Shown here piece by piece: positions 14,398 through 23,233 of a stretch of DNA of 64,000 nt. The stretch covers positions 248,001-312,000 of the forward strand of contig JAEMGR010000007.1 in NCBI GenBank assembly GCA_016458225.1, read 5' to 3'. This DNA comes from Myxococcaceae bacterium JPH2. GTDB taxonomy: Bacteria > Myxococcota > Myxococcia > Myxococcales > Myxococcaceae. Every line of letters starts with the position of its first letter. The stretch's first letter is position 1. The notes under the pieces were generated by a model. That model was not told where the DNA came from and did not search any database. It worked only from the letters and a program-made list of their open reading frames with translations. Made by a program: the position numbers and the translations under genes.

Positions 14398-17375
14398 GTG
14401 CCCAGTGTCAACGGCTGTACCTCTTCGTGGATGGGGAGCTGGGGTCGGTGGACGAGGAGAACTTCCGTCACCACCTCGCGCAGTGTGATGAGTGCGCCTC
14501 CGGCCTCCATGACGCCATGCAGTTGGAGGTGCTCGGCATGCACGCGCTGCGGGATGTCCCCGTCGAGCGTGAGCAGCCCACCGAGCCGCAACCCGCTGAG
14601 CCGCAACCCGCCGTCGTCGTCCCCTTGGTGCGGCCCGAGCGCTCTCCGAAGTGGTCGCCCGCGGCGGGCTGGCGGCTCGGTGCCGGGCTCGCGCTGGCGG
14701 CGGGGCTCGCGGCCGTCGTCGTGATGACGCGCGGGCCGCGCGACCTCCCGGCGGAGGTGTGGTTGGCGGATGCGTCCACGCGCACGTTGGAAGCGCGCGT
14801 GGCGTACGGCGCGGCGGATCATCACCATCCCTATGTGCCCATGCGCGGAGAGGTGGGCCCGGAGGCGGCGCGCGCGCCGCTGCCCCTGCGCAAGCTGGCG
14901 GACCTCCAGGACCGAGGGGACCTGCACGGCATCGCGGCGGCGTACCTGGTGCGCAAGGACCTGCGGCAGGCGGCGGACTTCCTCCAGCGCTCGCCGCCGT
15001 CACTGGACCGCGACTGCGACCGCGCCGTGATTGCGATGGAGCAGGGCGAGTTCGACGAGGCGCTGGCGCTGCTGGACGGGGTGCTGCGGCAGCGGCCCGA
15101 GCATCCCCAGAGCCTGTGGAACCGAGCCCTGGTGCTGCGCGAGCTGGGGCTGACGCTCCAGGCCGCCGAGGCCTTCGACGCGGTGGCGAAGCAAGGCGAG
15201 CCGGGCTGGGCGGAGGAGGCCGCGGTGCGAGCCCGCGCCCTGCGACAAGGCACGATGCGGCGCGCGCGCGCCTTCGAAGAAGCCTACGCGTCGACACGTG
15301 GACTGATGACGGACGCGGGAGTTCCCCTCCCTTTTGAGGAAGCCCGGCGCCAGCCGGGCATCGCTCGACTGAACTTCTACGACGCCGTGCGCGCCGCGCC
15401 CACCCGGGACGCGGCGCTTCGTTTATTGCCCCTGGCGGAGGCATTGGACGGCGTGCAGGGCGGAGCGGTGCTGCGCGAGTACGTGCAGCGCGTGGCGGCC
15501 CGAGACTTCCAGAAGCGCGGTCCCCTCGCGCGCGAGTACGCCCAGCTGGTGCTCGGCGCGCACCCCGCGAAGGACGTCCTCGTGGAGACCCTCCGGCGCT
15601 CCGGAGAGGACGACTTATACCTGGGCGCGCTCGTCTACGCGGGGCGCGTGGGGACGCACCTGGAGGACTTCACGCGCATTGCCCAGGCCTCGCGCGACCC
15701 GTGGCTCCAGCTCCTCTCCGAGCGAGAGCTGGCAGGACAGGAGAGCCAGGCCTCGCAGTGGTGGAAGGCCGAGTCGCGCCTCTTGGCCGCGCTGAAGGAG
15801 TGCCGAGGCGCGGGGCTGGCCTATCGCTGCCTCACGTTGAAGAAGCGGCTGGTGGACTTGTACGTGGCGCTGCATCGCCCCGCGGACGCGTATGAGCACG
15901 CCTCGAGCGGATGGCGCTGGGCGAAGGACCTGGGGGAGTGGAACCTGGAGCAGCAGTTCCTCGAGGAGCTCTCCATCATCGCGCGCTATCGCCACAGCAC
16001 CGCCAGCGCGCGCGCCTTCTTGCAGGAGTCGTTGGCGCGGATGCCCGACGATTGCGAGCAGCGCTCCTTCGTGCACCGCAACCTCGCGCAGTTGGCCTGG
16101 TTGGATCTCCGTCCGGACGAGGCGCGCCGCGAGCTGGAGCAGGCCGCCAGCTGTGGACAGGCGCTGGGCGTACCGGGCGCGCTGGTGCTGGCGGATCTCG
16201 CTCGGCTGGGCCGAGGGCCCGACGACGCGCGGTGGTTGGAGCGGACACTCGCGCTAGTGCGCGAGGGGCGGCCCTCTCCCGGCGAGCAGTCACTCCTGAG
16301 CCTCATCGAGGGACAGTTCGAGCTGGAGCGTGAGCCGCCGCTGGGGCGAAGGCTGCTGCACAGCGCCATCTCGCAGGCGGAGCTGCTTCCTGAAGACACG
16401 GACGCGCGCAAGGCGCGGCGGGGGGCCTATGGCGCGCTGGTGGCGGATGCCGGGAAGGCGAGCGCGCACGGTGAGGTGCTGGCGTTGATGGGCGCGGCGC
16501 TCCGCGTGGAGGTGCCCGAGCGCTGCGTGCTGGCCGTCATGGTTCAGTCCGAGCGAACGGTGGTCGCCGCGCGCGGCGCGAACGGCCAGTGGCTGGGCCA
16601 CACCGATGCGGGGCGCACGGTGCCGCTCGGTCAGGACGCCTCGGGGCTCGTGCCCGCGTCGATTCAGGATGCGCTGCGCGGCTGCCCTTGGGTGGAGGTG
16701 TTGGCGCTGCCGCCGGTGCAGGGACTCGCGGGATTGCTGCCCGTGGATGTCGCGTGGGGCTATCGGGTGAGTGGTACGGGGCCGCGCGCGTCCGCGCCTT
16801 CCGGGGCGCATCTGGTGGTGACGGGCGTGGAGGCGCCTTCGTCGCTGGGGCTGCCGAAGCTCTCGCCGCTGGAGTCACCCGGGGGCGAGGATCCGCGTCG
16901 CATCGAGCTGCGCGGCGCGCAGGCCACGCCCTCGCGCGTGCTGGCCGAGATGCAGTCCGCGGAAGAGGTGGAGATCCACGCGCATGGCCTCTTCAGCCCG
17001 GAGCTTTCGGATGCCTCGCTCGTGGTGCTCTCACCGGAGGACGATGGGCGCTATGCGCTCACGGCCGCGGATGTCCGAGCCCGAAAGCTGACCGGCTCGC
17101 CGCTGGTGTTGCTCGCCGCGTGTGGCGCGGCGCGCGCGTGGCCGTTTCCGCACGAGTCCTTCAGCCTCCCCGTGGCGTTCATGGACGCGGGCGCGCGCGC
17201 GGTGCTGGCCTCGACGGAGCCCGTGCCGGACTCGGCGGGACGCTTCTTCGAGTCCGTGCGCGAGCGCATCCGCCTGGGCGCGCATCCCGCCATCGTGTTG
17301 CGTGACGAGCGGCAGCGCTGGCTGGCGGCGGATCCGACCGCGACCTGGGTCTCGCACGTCCTACTGTTCGAATAA
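14394..17375 (+). CDS. Membrane anti-sigma-like zinc finger fused to TPR region and CHAT protease domain
   Basis: 993 residues. Order of parts: zf-HC2-like zinc finger, residues 1-55 (FRHHLAQCDEC, H27-x3-C31-x2-C34); Pro/Glu linker; one membrane helix at about 93-111 (LGAGLALAAGLAAVVVM); a long helical, TPR-like region from about 150 to 700 (for example QGEFDEALALLDGVLRQRPEHPQSLWNRALVLRELG); and a C-terminal CHAT domain with the catalytic pair H864 (EIHAHG) and C910 (LLAACGAA), then SFSLPVAFMDAGARAVLAS and a final HVLLFE. CHAT domains are caspase-like cysteine peptidases. Topology would place the zinc finger in the cytoplasm with the sigma factor and the TPR/CHAT part outside the inner membrane, unless the helix is not transmembrane. 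Start overlaps the sigma 2 stop (ATGA). Proposed role: sigma regulation with proteolysis built in. Confidence 0.87.
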   Translation: MSAQCQRLYLFVDGELGSVDEENFRHHLAQCDECASGLHDAMQLEVLGMHALRDVPVEREQPTEPQPAEPQPAVVVPLVRPERSPKWSPAAGWRLGAGLALAAGLAAVVVMTRGPRDLPAEVWLADASTRTLEARVAYGAADHHHPYVPMRGEVGPEAARAPLPLRKLADLQDRGDLHGIAAAYLVRKDLRQAADFLQRSPPSLDRDCDRAVIAMEQGEFDEALALLDGVLRQRPEHPQSLWNRALVLRELGLTLQAAEAFDAVAKQGEPGWAEEAAVRARALRQGTMRRARAFEEAYASTRGLMTDAGVPLPFEEARRQPGIARLNFYDAVRAAPTRDAALRLLPLAEALDGVQGGAVLREYVQRVAARDFQKRGPLAREYAQLVLGAHPAKDVLVETLRRSGEDDLYLGALVYAGRVGTHLEDFTRIAQASRDPWLQLLSERELAGQESQASQWWKAESRLLAALKECRGAGLAYRCLTLKKRLVDLYVALHRPADAYEHASSGWRWAKDLGEWNLEQQFLEELSIIARYRHSTASARAFLQESLARMPDDCEQRSFVHRNLAQLAWLDLRPDEARRELEQAASCGQALGVPGALVLADLARLGRGPDDARWLERTLALVREGRPSPGEQSLLSLIEGQFELEREPPLGRRLLHSAISQAELLPEDTDARKARRGAYGALVADAGKASAHGEVLALMGAALRVEVPERCVLAVMVQSERTVVAARGANGQWLGHTDAGRTVPLGQDASGLVPASIQDALRGCPWVEVLALPPVQGLAGLLPVDVAWGYRVSGTGPRASAPSGAHLVVTGVEAPSSLGLPKLSPLESPGGEDPRRIELRGAQATPSRVLAEMQSAEEVEIHAHGLFSPELSDASLVVLSPEDDGRYALTAADVRARKLTGSPLVLLAACGAARAWPFPHESFSLPVAFMDAGARAVLASTEPVPDSAGRFFESVRERIRLGAHPAIVLRDERQRWLAADPTATWVSHVLLFE

Positions 17376-17473
17376 CGCCAAGAAATCGAACCCACGGCGT
17401 TCTTTTCGCCAGAAGGCCACGGATGGAGCCCGGCATGGAGTCGGCTCGCGGCGGCCTTCCCGGGGGGAATCAC

Positions 17474-17632
17474 ATGGCGATCGATTCGAAGGGTTCGGGG
17501 AGCGGCGGGCAGAACATGGTGGATCCGAAGGATGTCCCTCCCGAGAAGAATCCGGGACTTGTGGCGACGTCGCCCACGTCGAGCGGCAAGGTGCGGTCGC
17601 ACGGCGCCTCCACGCCCACGTCCGGCGCGTAG
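17474..17632 (+). CDS. Possible small hydrophilic protein
   Basis: 52 residues from ATG 17474, preceded by GGGGGAA; the frame is also open from 17423. Gly/Ser/Pro/Lys-rich and apparently disordered (DSKGSGSGGQNMVDPKDVPPEKN). No family recognised. It lies 98 nt after the CHAT gene on the same strand. The support is only a plausible ribosome binding site and codon choice, so it could be spurious. Confidence 0.4.
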   Translation: MAIDSKGSGSGGQNMVDPKDVPPEKNPGLVATSPTSSGKVRSHGASTPTSGA

Positions 17633-18692
17633 TCGCCGCGCAGCGCGCGACCTCCGTCCCTCTGTGCTGCTTCCAGAGGGGCGGGGCCGTTCCCCACCGA
17701 CGTGAAGCCCGGACGTGCACCGAGCACGTCACCGCGCGCTCCGTCGTGACAGCCGCTTGCGAGACCCCGGTGAGACACGCGCTGGGTTCGTGAACGCTCG
17801 AGACATCCCGGTGTCGACACGCTGAGCCATCGGCCGGTGACGGAGACACTTTCCCCGGGGCGAATGTGCGGCGTCCGGTCCGCGCCCAGGCGCCTCGCGC
17901 GGTGTCTCGGCCAAGGGCGACAACCGCTGCGACAAGGCGCGCGCTCCTCTGCGTGTCGTCAGTGTGTTCTTGATTTTCTGTTTTGATTTGGATGTGTCGG
18001 ATTGGTGGCTTTGCTTGGAGTCACGAGCGATGCGAGCCACGAGCCGTGCGCGGATCCGCGTGAATGTTTATCGCCGGGGACCCAAGGAAATATCCGATGC
18101 GCGTTTAATTCAGAGAAGGGCGGGGCGGCGTCGGTTGGGGGGCTTGCCACCAGATCCAGCAGTGGGGGGATGTGATGTACAGCCATGACGCGTTGGGCCA
18201 CGGTGTTGTTGGGATGTGGGCACCGGGTTCTCAGGATGCGCGCGGGCGGGACGGTGAGCAGGGGTGGGATGCCCGGGGGGGCGGGGGGCAGGCGATGAGG
18301 TGCCAGCTTTGGGATGAGCCTTCCATCGGGGGGATGGAAGTCGAGGTGGAGGAGGTCGAGGTGCTTTCCCCAGAGGACGACCTGGAGTGCCGGATCGCCA
18401 GTTACTGAAGCACTTGGCGCGTGAGGTCGCTTCCTCCGCTCCAGCGGGTGCGCCATCGGGGGATGGCCGCTGTCGCCGTCGTCGGGCCGCGCGGAACTTC
18501 GCGTGGGAGGCGTCGGGCTCGGAGGGAGGGGGACCGAGCCCAAGGGGCGGGCTGGAGTCAGAGGGCCGTAGGGGAACAGGGCAGATTGCGCCCCAGGTCC
18601 TCCGCTCCTGGAGTCACCAAGGACTCTGGGAGCGGGGGAACTCGGTTTGTTTGCAGCTAGGGTGAGGCTCCATCCCGACAAGGAGTCCCCCG
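17633..18692. other. About 1 kb without a convincing gene
   Basis: Open frames here encode Pro/Arg/Gly-rich sequence without recognisable motifs, and on the minus strand the longest runs into the following gene. One patch at about 17960-18020 is much richer in T (GTTCTTGATTTTCTGTTTTG) than the surroundings, and 18080-18115 is AT-enriched. I see no clear terminator, tRNA or repeat. It may hold a decayed gene, a regulatory RNA or long leader sequences. Confidence 0.5.
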
Positions 18693-20039
18693 ATGCACCG
18701 TTGGAAGGTCGCGGCCCTGCCGCTGGTGTTGTGGGGCGCCGCGTGCGCCACCGCGCCAGTCCGGTCCGTGGAGCCGGCCCCCGAGACACCCGTGTTGGCG
18801 TCCTGGTCCGAGCAGCTCGCCCTGCGTGAGTCGTGGCTGGAGAAGCGGCACGCGCTCCTGCTGAAGATGATGCGCCGCCACGGCGTGGGCATGTGGATCA
18901 TCGTCAACGAGGAGTTCCACGAGGATCCGCTCACGGCCCACATCGCGCCGCCGCTGCCCTTCGCTGGCAACCGAGACATCTTCGTCTTCGTGGACGCGGG
19001 CGACGCGGGCCTCAAGCGCGTGGCGTTGTCGGGCTATGGAGAGGAGGCGCTCGCGCGCTTCTTCGAGCTGCCTCCTGAGAACACCACGCCGCAGGCCCAG
19101 CTCCAGGCGCTGGACGCGCGCTATCACCCGCGCGCCATTGCCCTGGGCACGGGCGGCAAGCGCGGCGTCACCCGCAGCCTCACGCGCGACAGCTATCAGT
19201 TCCTGGTGGATGCGCTGGGCCCGCAAGCCGAAAGCCGCTTCGTGAGCGCCGAGCCGCTCATCGAGGAGTACCTGGACACGCGCCTGCCCGAGGAGTGGGA
19301 GACGTACCGGGGCATGGTGGCGCTCACCGAGTCGCTCACGCGCCGCGCGCTCTCCAACGAGGTGGTGGTGCCGGGCAAGACGACGGTGGGCGAGGTGCGC
19401 CGCTGGCTCTATGACGCCCTCTGGGCCGCGAACGTGCGCACCTGGTTCCAGCCCGACGTGCGCGTTCAGCGCCGAGGGCAGGAGAAGAGCACGGCGCGAG
19501 GCTTCCTGGCCGTGGCTCGCGAGGACGTCGTCATCCAGCGCGGCGACCTTGTGCACGTGGACTTCGGCATCACCCACATGGGCCTGAACACCGACTGGCA
19601 GAAGATGGCCTACGTGCTGCGCGAGGGCGAGACGGACGTCCCGGCGGGACTGAAGAAGGCCTTGGCGAACACGCACGCGCTCCAGGACGCGCTCATGCTC
19701 AAGGAGTCGCGGCCGGAGCGCTCGGCCGCGGACGTGTACACGGCGACCATGGAGGACATGCGCCAGCAGGGCATCACGGCGATGGTGTACAGCCATCCGC
19801 TCGGCAACCAGGGCCATGCCTTGGGGGCGGCCATCGACTTCCGCTCCGCTGCTCGGAAGGAGTCACCCAAGGTGCTGCGCAAGGGCTCGTACATCGCGGT
19901 CGAGCTGAACACCGCCACGGCGGTGCCCGAGTGGGATGGGCAGACGGTGTATGTGATGGAAGAGGATCCGGCCTACCTCACGGACGAGGGCTTCAAGTTC
20001 TTCGTGCCCCGGCAGGATGCCTTCTATCTGATCCGCTAG
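18693..20039 (+). CDS. Lipoprotein metallopeptidase, M24 family (Xaa-Pro aminopeptidase-like)
   Basis: 448 residues. The N-terminus MHRWKVAALPLVLWGAACATAP looks like a lipoprotein signal with C19 as possible lipidated residue (non-canonical GAAC box). The C-terminal half has the pita-bread fold metal ligands: D in VHVDFGITHMG, D in NTDWQKM, H in YSHPLGNQGHALG, E in YIAVELNT, and E in YVMEEDPAYL. Family members remove N-terminal residues before proline. Envelope location suggests peptide turnover outside the cytoplasm. Start chosen by AAGGAG upstream. Converges with the next gene, overlapping it by 4 bp. Confidence 0.88.
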   Translation: MHRWKVAALPLVLWGAACATAPVRSVEPAPETPVLASWSEQLALRESWLEKRHALLLKMMRRHGVGMWIIVNEEFHEDPLTAHIAPPLPFAGNRDIFVFVDAGDAGLKRVALSGYGEEALARFFELPPENTTPQAQLQALDARYHPRAIALGTGGKRGVTRSLTRDSYQFLVDALGPQAESRFVSAEPLIEEYLDTRLPEEWETYRGMVALTESLTRRALSNEVVVPGKTTVGEVRRWLYDALWAANVRTWFQPDVRVQRRGQEKSTARGFLAVAREDVVIQRGDLVHVDFGITHMGLNTDWQKMAYVLREGETDVPAGLKKALANTHALQDALMLKESRPERSAADVYTATMEDMRQQGITAMVYSHPLGNQGHALGAAIDFRSAARKESPKVLRKGSYIAVELNTATAVPEWDGQTVYVMEEDPAYLTDEGFKFFVPRQDAFYLIR

Positions 20040-20923
20040 AAGCCCACGCCCGCGCTCAGGTCGAGCGCCCACCCGCGACCTCCCGGTGCGCGCTTCCCCT
20101 CGGGGCCATCGAGGTTGAAGCGCGCGCCGGCGCGGACAAAGCCGCCGCCCAGGCCGAGTCTCAAGAAGGGCTCGATGGAGAGCTGGCCGTCACGGTCGCG
20201 CCGGCCCAGGTCGCCGAGCGCCTCGCGCGGTGAGGAGACCCACCAGGCGCGCACTCCTGGCTCGATGAAGAACAGGCCCAAGGCGGCCTCTGCTCCGGTT
20301 TGAAGCACGAAGCGCGAGCCGCCCGCGTCGCGCGACACGGGCAGCAGGATGCCCAGCGCGGCGTCCGCCTCCAGTCGCAGTCCGGGCAGGTCCAACCCCA
20401 CCGCCACGGGCACCACCACCGAGGTGGTGTCGAGCGCCCAGAGCCATGGATCCGTCCTGCCTCGGACCGCGGCCGCGGTGGTGTAGTTCGCGTCCTCGGA
20501 GACGGCCGGCGCCTGGCGATCCTCGCGGCCCCGGTCATGGAACGCGAGGGGCAGTGCCACCGCGATGCCCACGCGCAAGAACGCGAGGTCGGCGGCCGTG
20601 AAGGTGGTGTTCAGTCCAGCGAGGAGGTTGGAGGGCCCCATCGACTTCCAGCGCCGCTCCCCGACGGGTGCCATCGAGGTGTAGGGCAGGCCCCAGTCGA
20701 GCCGGAGCTGGCTCTGCTCCCCCACGCGAAACCCCGCGCTCAGCGTGGGCGAGACGTGGCGGGTCGAGACGTCGCGTTGCCGGGACGAGGAAGAGAACAG
20801 GACGCTGGTCGCGATGAAGTTGTCGGGCTCTCGCGCCTGCGCGGAACCCTCGGGGAGGGCGAGCGCCACGAGGGCGGCGAGTCCGGCCAGGTGGCGAGGC
20901 GAGAGGTGGAGAGGAAGGCGCAT
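20036..20923 (-). CDS. Predicted outer-membrane beta-barrel protein
   Basis: About 295 residues. The signal peptide MRLPLHLSPRHLAGLAALVALALP ends near ASAQA-like EGSAQA. The remainder alternates short amphipathic strands (LSAGFRVGEQSQLRLDWGLPY, VVPVAVGLDLPGLRLEADAALG, FIEPGVRAWWV, FVRAGARFNLDG) and ends in an aromatic residue (LSAGVGF), typical of outer-membrane barrels. No family assigned. ATG 20923 has TGGGACC upstream; a GTG at 20935 is the alternative. Confidence 0.65.
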   Translation of the reverse strand: MRLPLHLSPRHLAGLAALVALALPEGSAQAREPDNFIATSVLFSSSSRQRDVSTRHVSPTLSAGFRVGEQSQLRLDWGLPYTSMAPVGERRWKSMGPSNLLAGLNTTFTAADLAFLRVGIAVALPLAFHDRGREDRQAPAVSEDANYTTAAAVRGRTDPWLWALDTTSVVVPVAVGLDLPGLRLEADAALGILLPVSRDAGGSRFVLQTGAEAALGLFFIEPGVRAWWVSSPREALGDLGRRDRDGQLSIEPFLRLGLGGGFVRAGARFNLDGPEGKRAPGGRGWALDLSAGVGF

Positions 20924-21067
20924 GACGGGTCCCACCGGCAGCCCGTCCGGCTCACGGGGCCACCGCGTGGAACACCGCGCCCGCGCGCGGATGTCACCGG
21001 AGCACGGCGAGAAATCGCAGCTCCCCGCGCCCCGGTGTCGTCACCGAGCCTTGCTCAGAAATCGTGC

Positions 21068-21388
21068 TCAGTTGAGGCAGGTCTTCGCGCAGTACGGCGC
21101 GGAGCCCACCCCGGTGTTCGGGTCGAACTCGCCGGGGCAGCACTTGAACCCCGAGGAGCACGCCGAGCCGCCAGCGTCGCAGCGGGACAGACAGGAATGG
21201 AACACGCACGTCGTGCCAGGGCTCGTGCAGTACAGCCCCGTGGCGATGTCGCAGTACTGCACGCCCTGCTCCGTCTGGCCCACCTGGGGGGCTTCATCCG
21301 ACGGCGTCACGGGGCCACCACAGCCCGTCAGGGCGGCGGCCAGGATGAGGGCGAGGACTCCAAGACGACGTGCGCTGTGCGTGTGCAT
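21068..21388 (-). CDS. Small Cys-rich lipoprotein
   Basis: 106 residues. Lipoprotein signal with lipobox LTGC (C23) in ALILAAALTGCGGP. The mature part holds ten cysteines (YCDIATGLYCTSPGTTCVFHSC, SRCDAGGSACSSGFKCCPG, YCAKTCLN), probably in five disulfides, similar to Cys-rich modules found on myxobacterial surfaces. Function unknown. It stands between a barrel-like protein and rtcR on the minus strand. Confidence 0.75.
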   Translation of the reverse strand: MHTHSARRLGVLALILAAALTGCGGPVTPSDEAPQVGQTEQGVQYCDIATGLYCTSPGTTCVFHSCLSRCDAGGSACSSGFKCCPGEFDPNTGVGSAPYCAKTCLN

Positions 21389-21449
21389 GCTGCCTCCAGG
21401 GGAAGTGTTGCGCTCGGGAGGCTAGCGGGAAATCCGGATAATCAATACT

Positions 21450-23090
21450 TCACCCATCATCGGGAGCGTTCTCCTCACGGCCACTGGCGTCCTGCCAGGT
21501 GAGGCCGAAGCGCGCGAGGTACTTCCGGAGTCGGTCCGCGTCGTTGACGCTCTTCTTCTGGGCCCGTGAGCGCGCGAAGAGGGAGCGCCCCGCATCGGAG
21601 AGCGACCGAGCCGCGCGGCACACGCCGAGCACGTCCTCGAGCTGCACGCGATCGAACCGGTCGAGTTCCGCCGCGAGCGATGCGCCCAGCACCTCGGTCA
21701 CCCGGTCCGAGCCCGCGGCGACGGTGCCGCTGGGCTGCCACTTCGCGCGCAGGCGCTCCAGCTCCTCATCGACCACGTCCCGCGTGATGCGGCCGCCCGA
21801 GGCGAGCGTGGCCATGCGCAGCACCGCGGCGTTGAGGTCGCGGAAGTTGCCGGACCAGCGGCCCTCGGAAGAGGTGGCGAAGCGGAGGAAGTGCGCCTGC
21901 GCTTCCTTGTTCATCGTCACGCGGGAGCCGAGTGCCTGGGAGGCTTGCTCCAGCTCGAACTGGAGGTTGGGCGGGATGTCCTCCGGGCGCTCACGCAGCG
22001 CGGGCAGGCGGAACGTCCACAGGTTGATGCGGGCCAGCAGGTCCTCGCGGAAGCGCCCGCGCTCCACCTCCGCCAGGAGGTCGCGGTTGGTGCCGGCGAT
22101 GAGCTGGAAGTCGCTCTCGGCCTCCTTGTCCGCGCCCACCGGGAGGAAGCGCTTGTCCTCCAGCGCGCGCAGGAGCATGGCCTGCTCGTCCGCGCCCAGC
22201 TCGCCAATCTCATCCAGGAAGAGCACGCCGCCGTGCGCCTGCTTCAAGAGCCCCGGCCTGTCCGCGAGCGCGCCCGTGAAGGCGCCCTTCACGTGGCCGA
22301 ACAGCGCGGACATGGCGGCGTCGCCGCGCAGCGTGGCGCAGTTGAGGTCCACGAACGGTCCGCTCACCTGTCGCCGCGTCTTCTTCAGCGTGAAGATGCG
22401 GCGGGCGAGCTGCGACTTGCCCGCGCCGGTGGGGCCGGTGAGCAGCATGGGCGCGCGCGACTGGAGCGCCACCTGCTCGATGCGCTCGATGAGCCGATTG
22501 AAGGCGGTGTTGCGCGTGTCGATGCCGGCCTTGAGGAAGGCGAGTCCCTCGCGCTGCTCCTCGCGGAAGCGCGCGGCCAGGGCGTCATAGCGAGACAGGT
22601 CCAGGTCGATGAGCGTGTGCGTGCCCGGTCCACTGCGGTCCCTCCCCGTGCCGGGCGTCATCTGGATGAGCTTGCCGGGGATGTGGCGGCTCTCCACCAG
22701 CAGGAACATGCAGATCTGCATGATGTGCGTGCCGGTGGTGATGTGGACGAGGTAGTCCTCTTCCTCGGGCTGGAAGGAATAGGTGCGCACGTAGTCGAGC
22801 AGCGCGCAGTAGGTCTCCTCCAGGTTCCACGGGTCGCGGATGTCGAGCGGCGTGGCGCGCACCTCGGTCTCCGGCGACACCTGGGCGATGTCCGCCTGGA
22901 CCGTGGCGCAGACAAGCCCGGCGCTCGGCGGATGCAGCAGCTCCAGCCGGTGCACCACCAGGTCCTCCTGCTGGCACATCGCCACCGTGGGCCGCCACTT
23001 GGTCCAGCGGTGCGGCCCCTGTCCCGTGTCCAGGGTCGTCCCGAGCATTCCCAGCACGACCGTCCTGCGCGCCCGCGTCTTCTGAGCCAT
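21450..23090 (-). CDS. rtcR: Sigma-54-dependent RNA repair regulator RtcR
   Basis: 546 residues. The N-terminal RtcR/CARF-type sensor domain (VVLGMLGTTLDTG to about residue 185, with ITTGTHIMQICMFLL) is followed by an AAA+ sigma-54 activator domain with Walker A GPTGAGKS, the sigma-54 contact loop KGAFTGA, Walker B VLFLDEIGELG, and a C-terminal HTH region. RtcR senses RNA damage products and activates rtcBA. It is divergent from rtcB; repeats at 23093-23120 and a sigma-54 promoter at 23161-23176 fill the gap. ATG 23090. Confidence 0.95.
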   Translation of the reverse strand: MAQKTRARRTVVLGMLGTTLDTGQGPHRWTKWRPTVAMCQQEDLVVHRLELLHPPSAGLVCATVQADIAQVSPETEVRATPLDIRDPWNLEETYCALLDYVRTYSFQPEEEDYLVHITTGTHIMQICMFLLVESRHIPGKLIQMTPGTGRDRSGPGTHTLIDLDLSRYDALAARFREEQREGLAFLKAGIDTRNTAFNRLIERIEQVALQSRAPMLLTGPTGAGKSQLARRIFTLKKTRRQVSGPFVDLNCATLRGDAAMSALFGHVKGAFTGALADRPGLLKQAHGGVLFLDEIGELGADEQAMLLRALEDKRFLPVGADKEAESDFQLIAGTNRDLLAEVERGRFREDLLARINLWTFRLPALRERPEDIPPNLQFELEQASQALGSRVTMNKEAQAHFLRFATSSEGRWSGNFRDLNAAVLRMATLASGGRITRDVVDEELERLRAKWQPSGTVAAGSDRVTEVLGASLAAELDRFDRVQLEDVLGVCRAARSLSDAGRSLFARSRAQKKSVNDADRLRKYLARFGLTWQDASGREENAPDDG

Positions 23091-23092
23091 GA

Positions 23093-23120
23093 GGATAGGA
23101 CTTTATCCCAATGGATAGGA
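23093..23120. promoter_or_regulatory. Probable RtcR upstream activating sequence
   Basis: Three GGATA/TATCC elements: GGATA at 23093-23097, TATCC at 23104-23108 (inverted, spacer 6) and GGATA at 23113-23117, the first and third continuing as GGATAGGA. They lie directly before the rtcR start and 40-70 bp upstream of the sigma-54 promoter, the expected place for RtcR to bind. Confidence 0.6.
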
Positions 23121-23160
23121 TTGCGGCGCCTCATTCCAGCGCCTCCCTCGGGAGCGCGGT

Positions 23161-23176
23161 TGGCACGCCGGCTGCT
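23161..23176 (+). promoter_or_regulatory. Sigma-54 promoter of rtcBA
   Basis: TGGCAC-GCCGG-CTGCT matches the sigma-54 consensus TGGCAC-N5-TTGCW, with the invariant GG (23162-23163) and GC (23174-23175) exactly ten bases apart. Predicted transcription start is near 23187, giving a leader of about 45 nt to rtcB. It fits the presence of the sigma-54 activator RtcR next door. Confidence 0.85.
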
Positions 23177-23233
23177 CTAGGCCTCCCCCGTGACTGGGAC
23201 GCAGCGCCCGGCGGACGACGAAAGGTGAAGGAC

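Noticed and set aside
18172-18408. Plus-strand 78-residue open frame ending in EVEVEEVEVLSPEDD
   Set aside because: No ribosome binding site or family; the acidic end could be chance in GA-rich DNA.
17959-18789. 276-residue minus-strand open frame
   Set aside because: Pro/Arg/Ser-rich without motifs, and it runs into the start of the M24 peptidase gene on the other strand.
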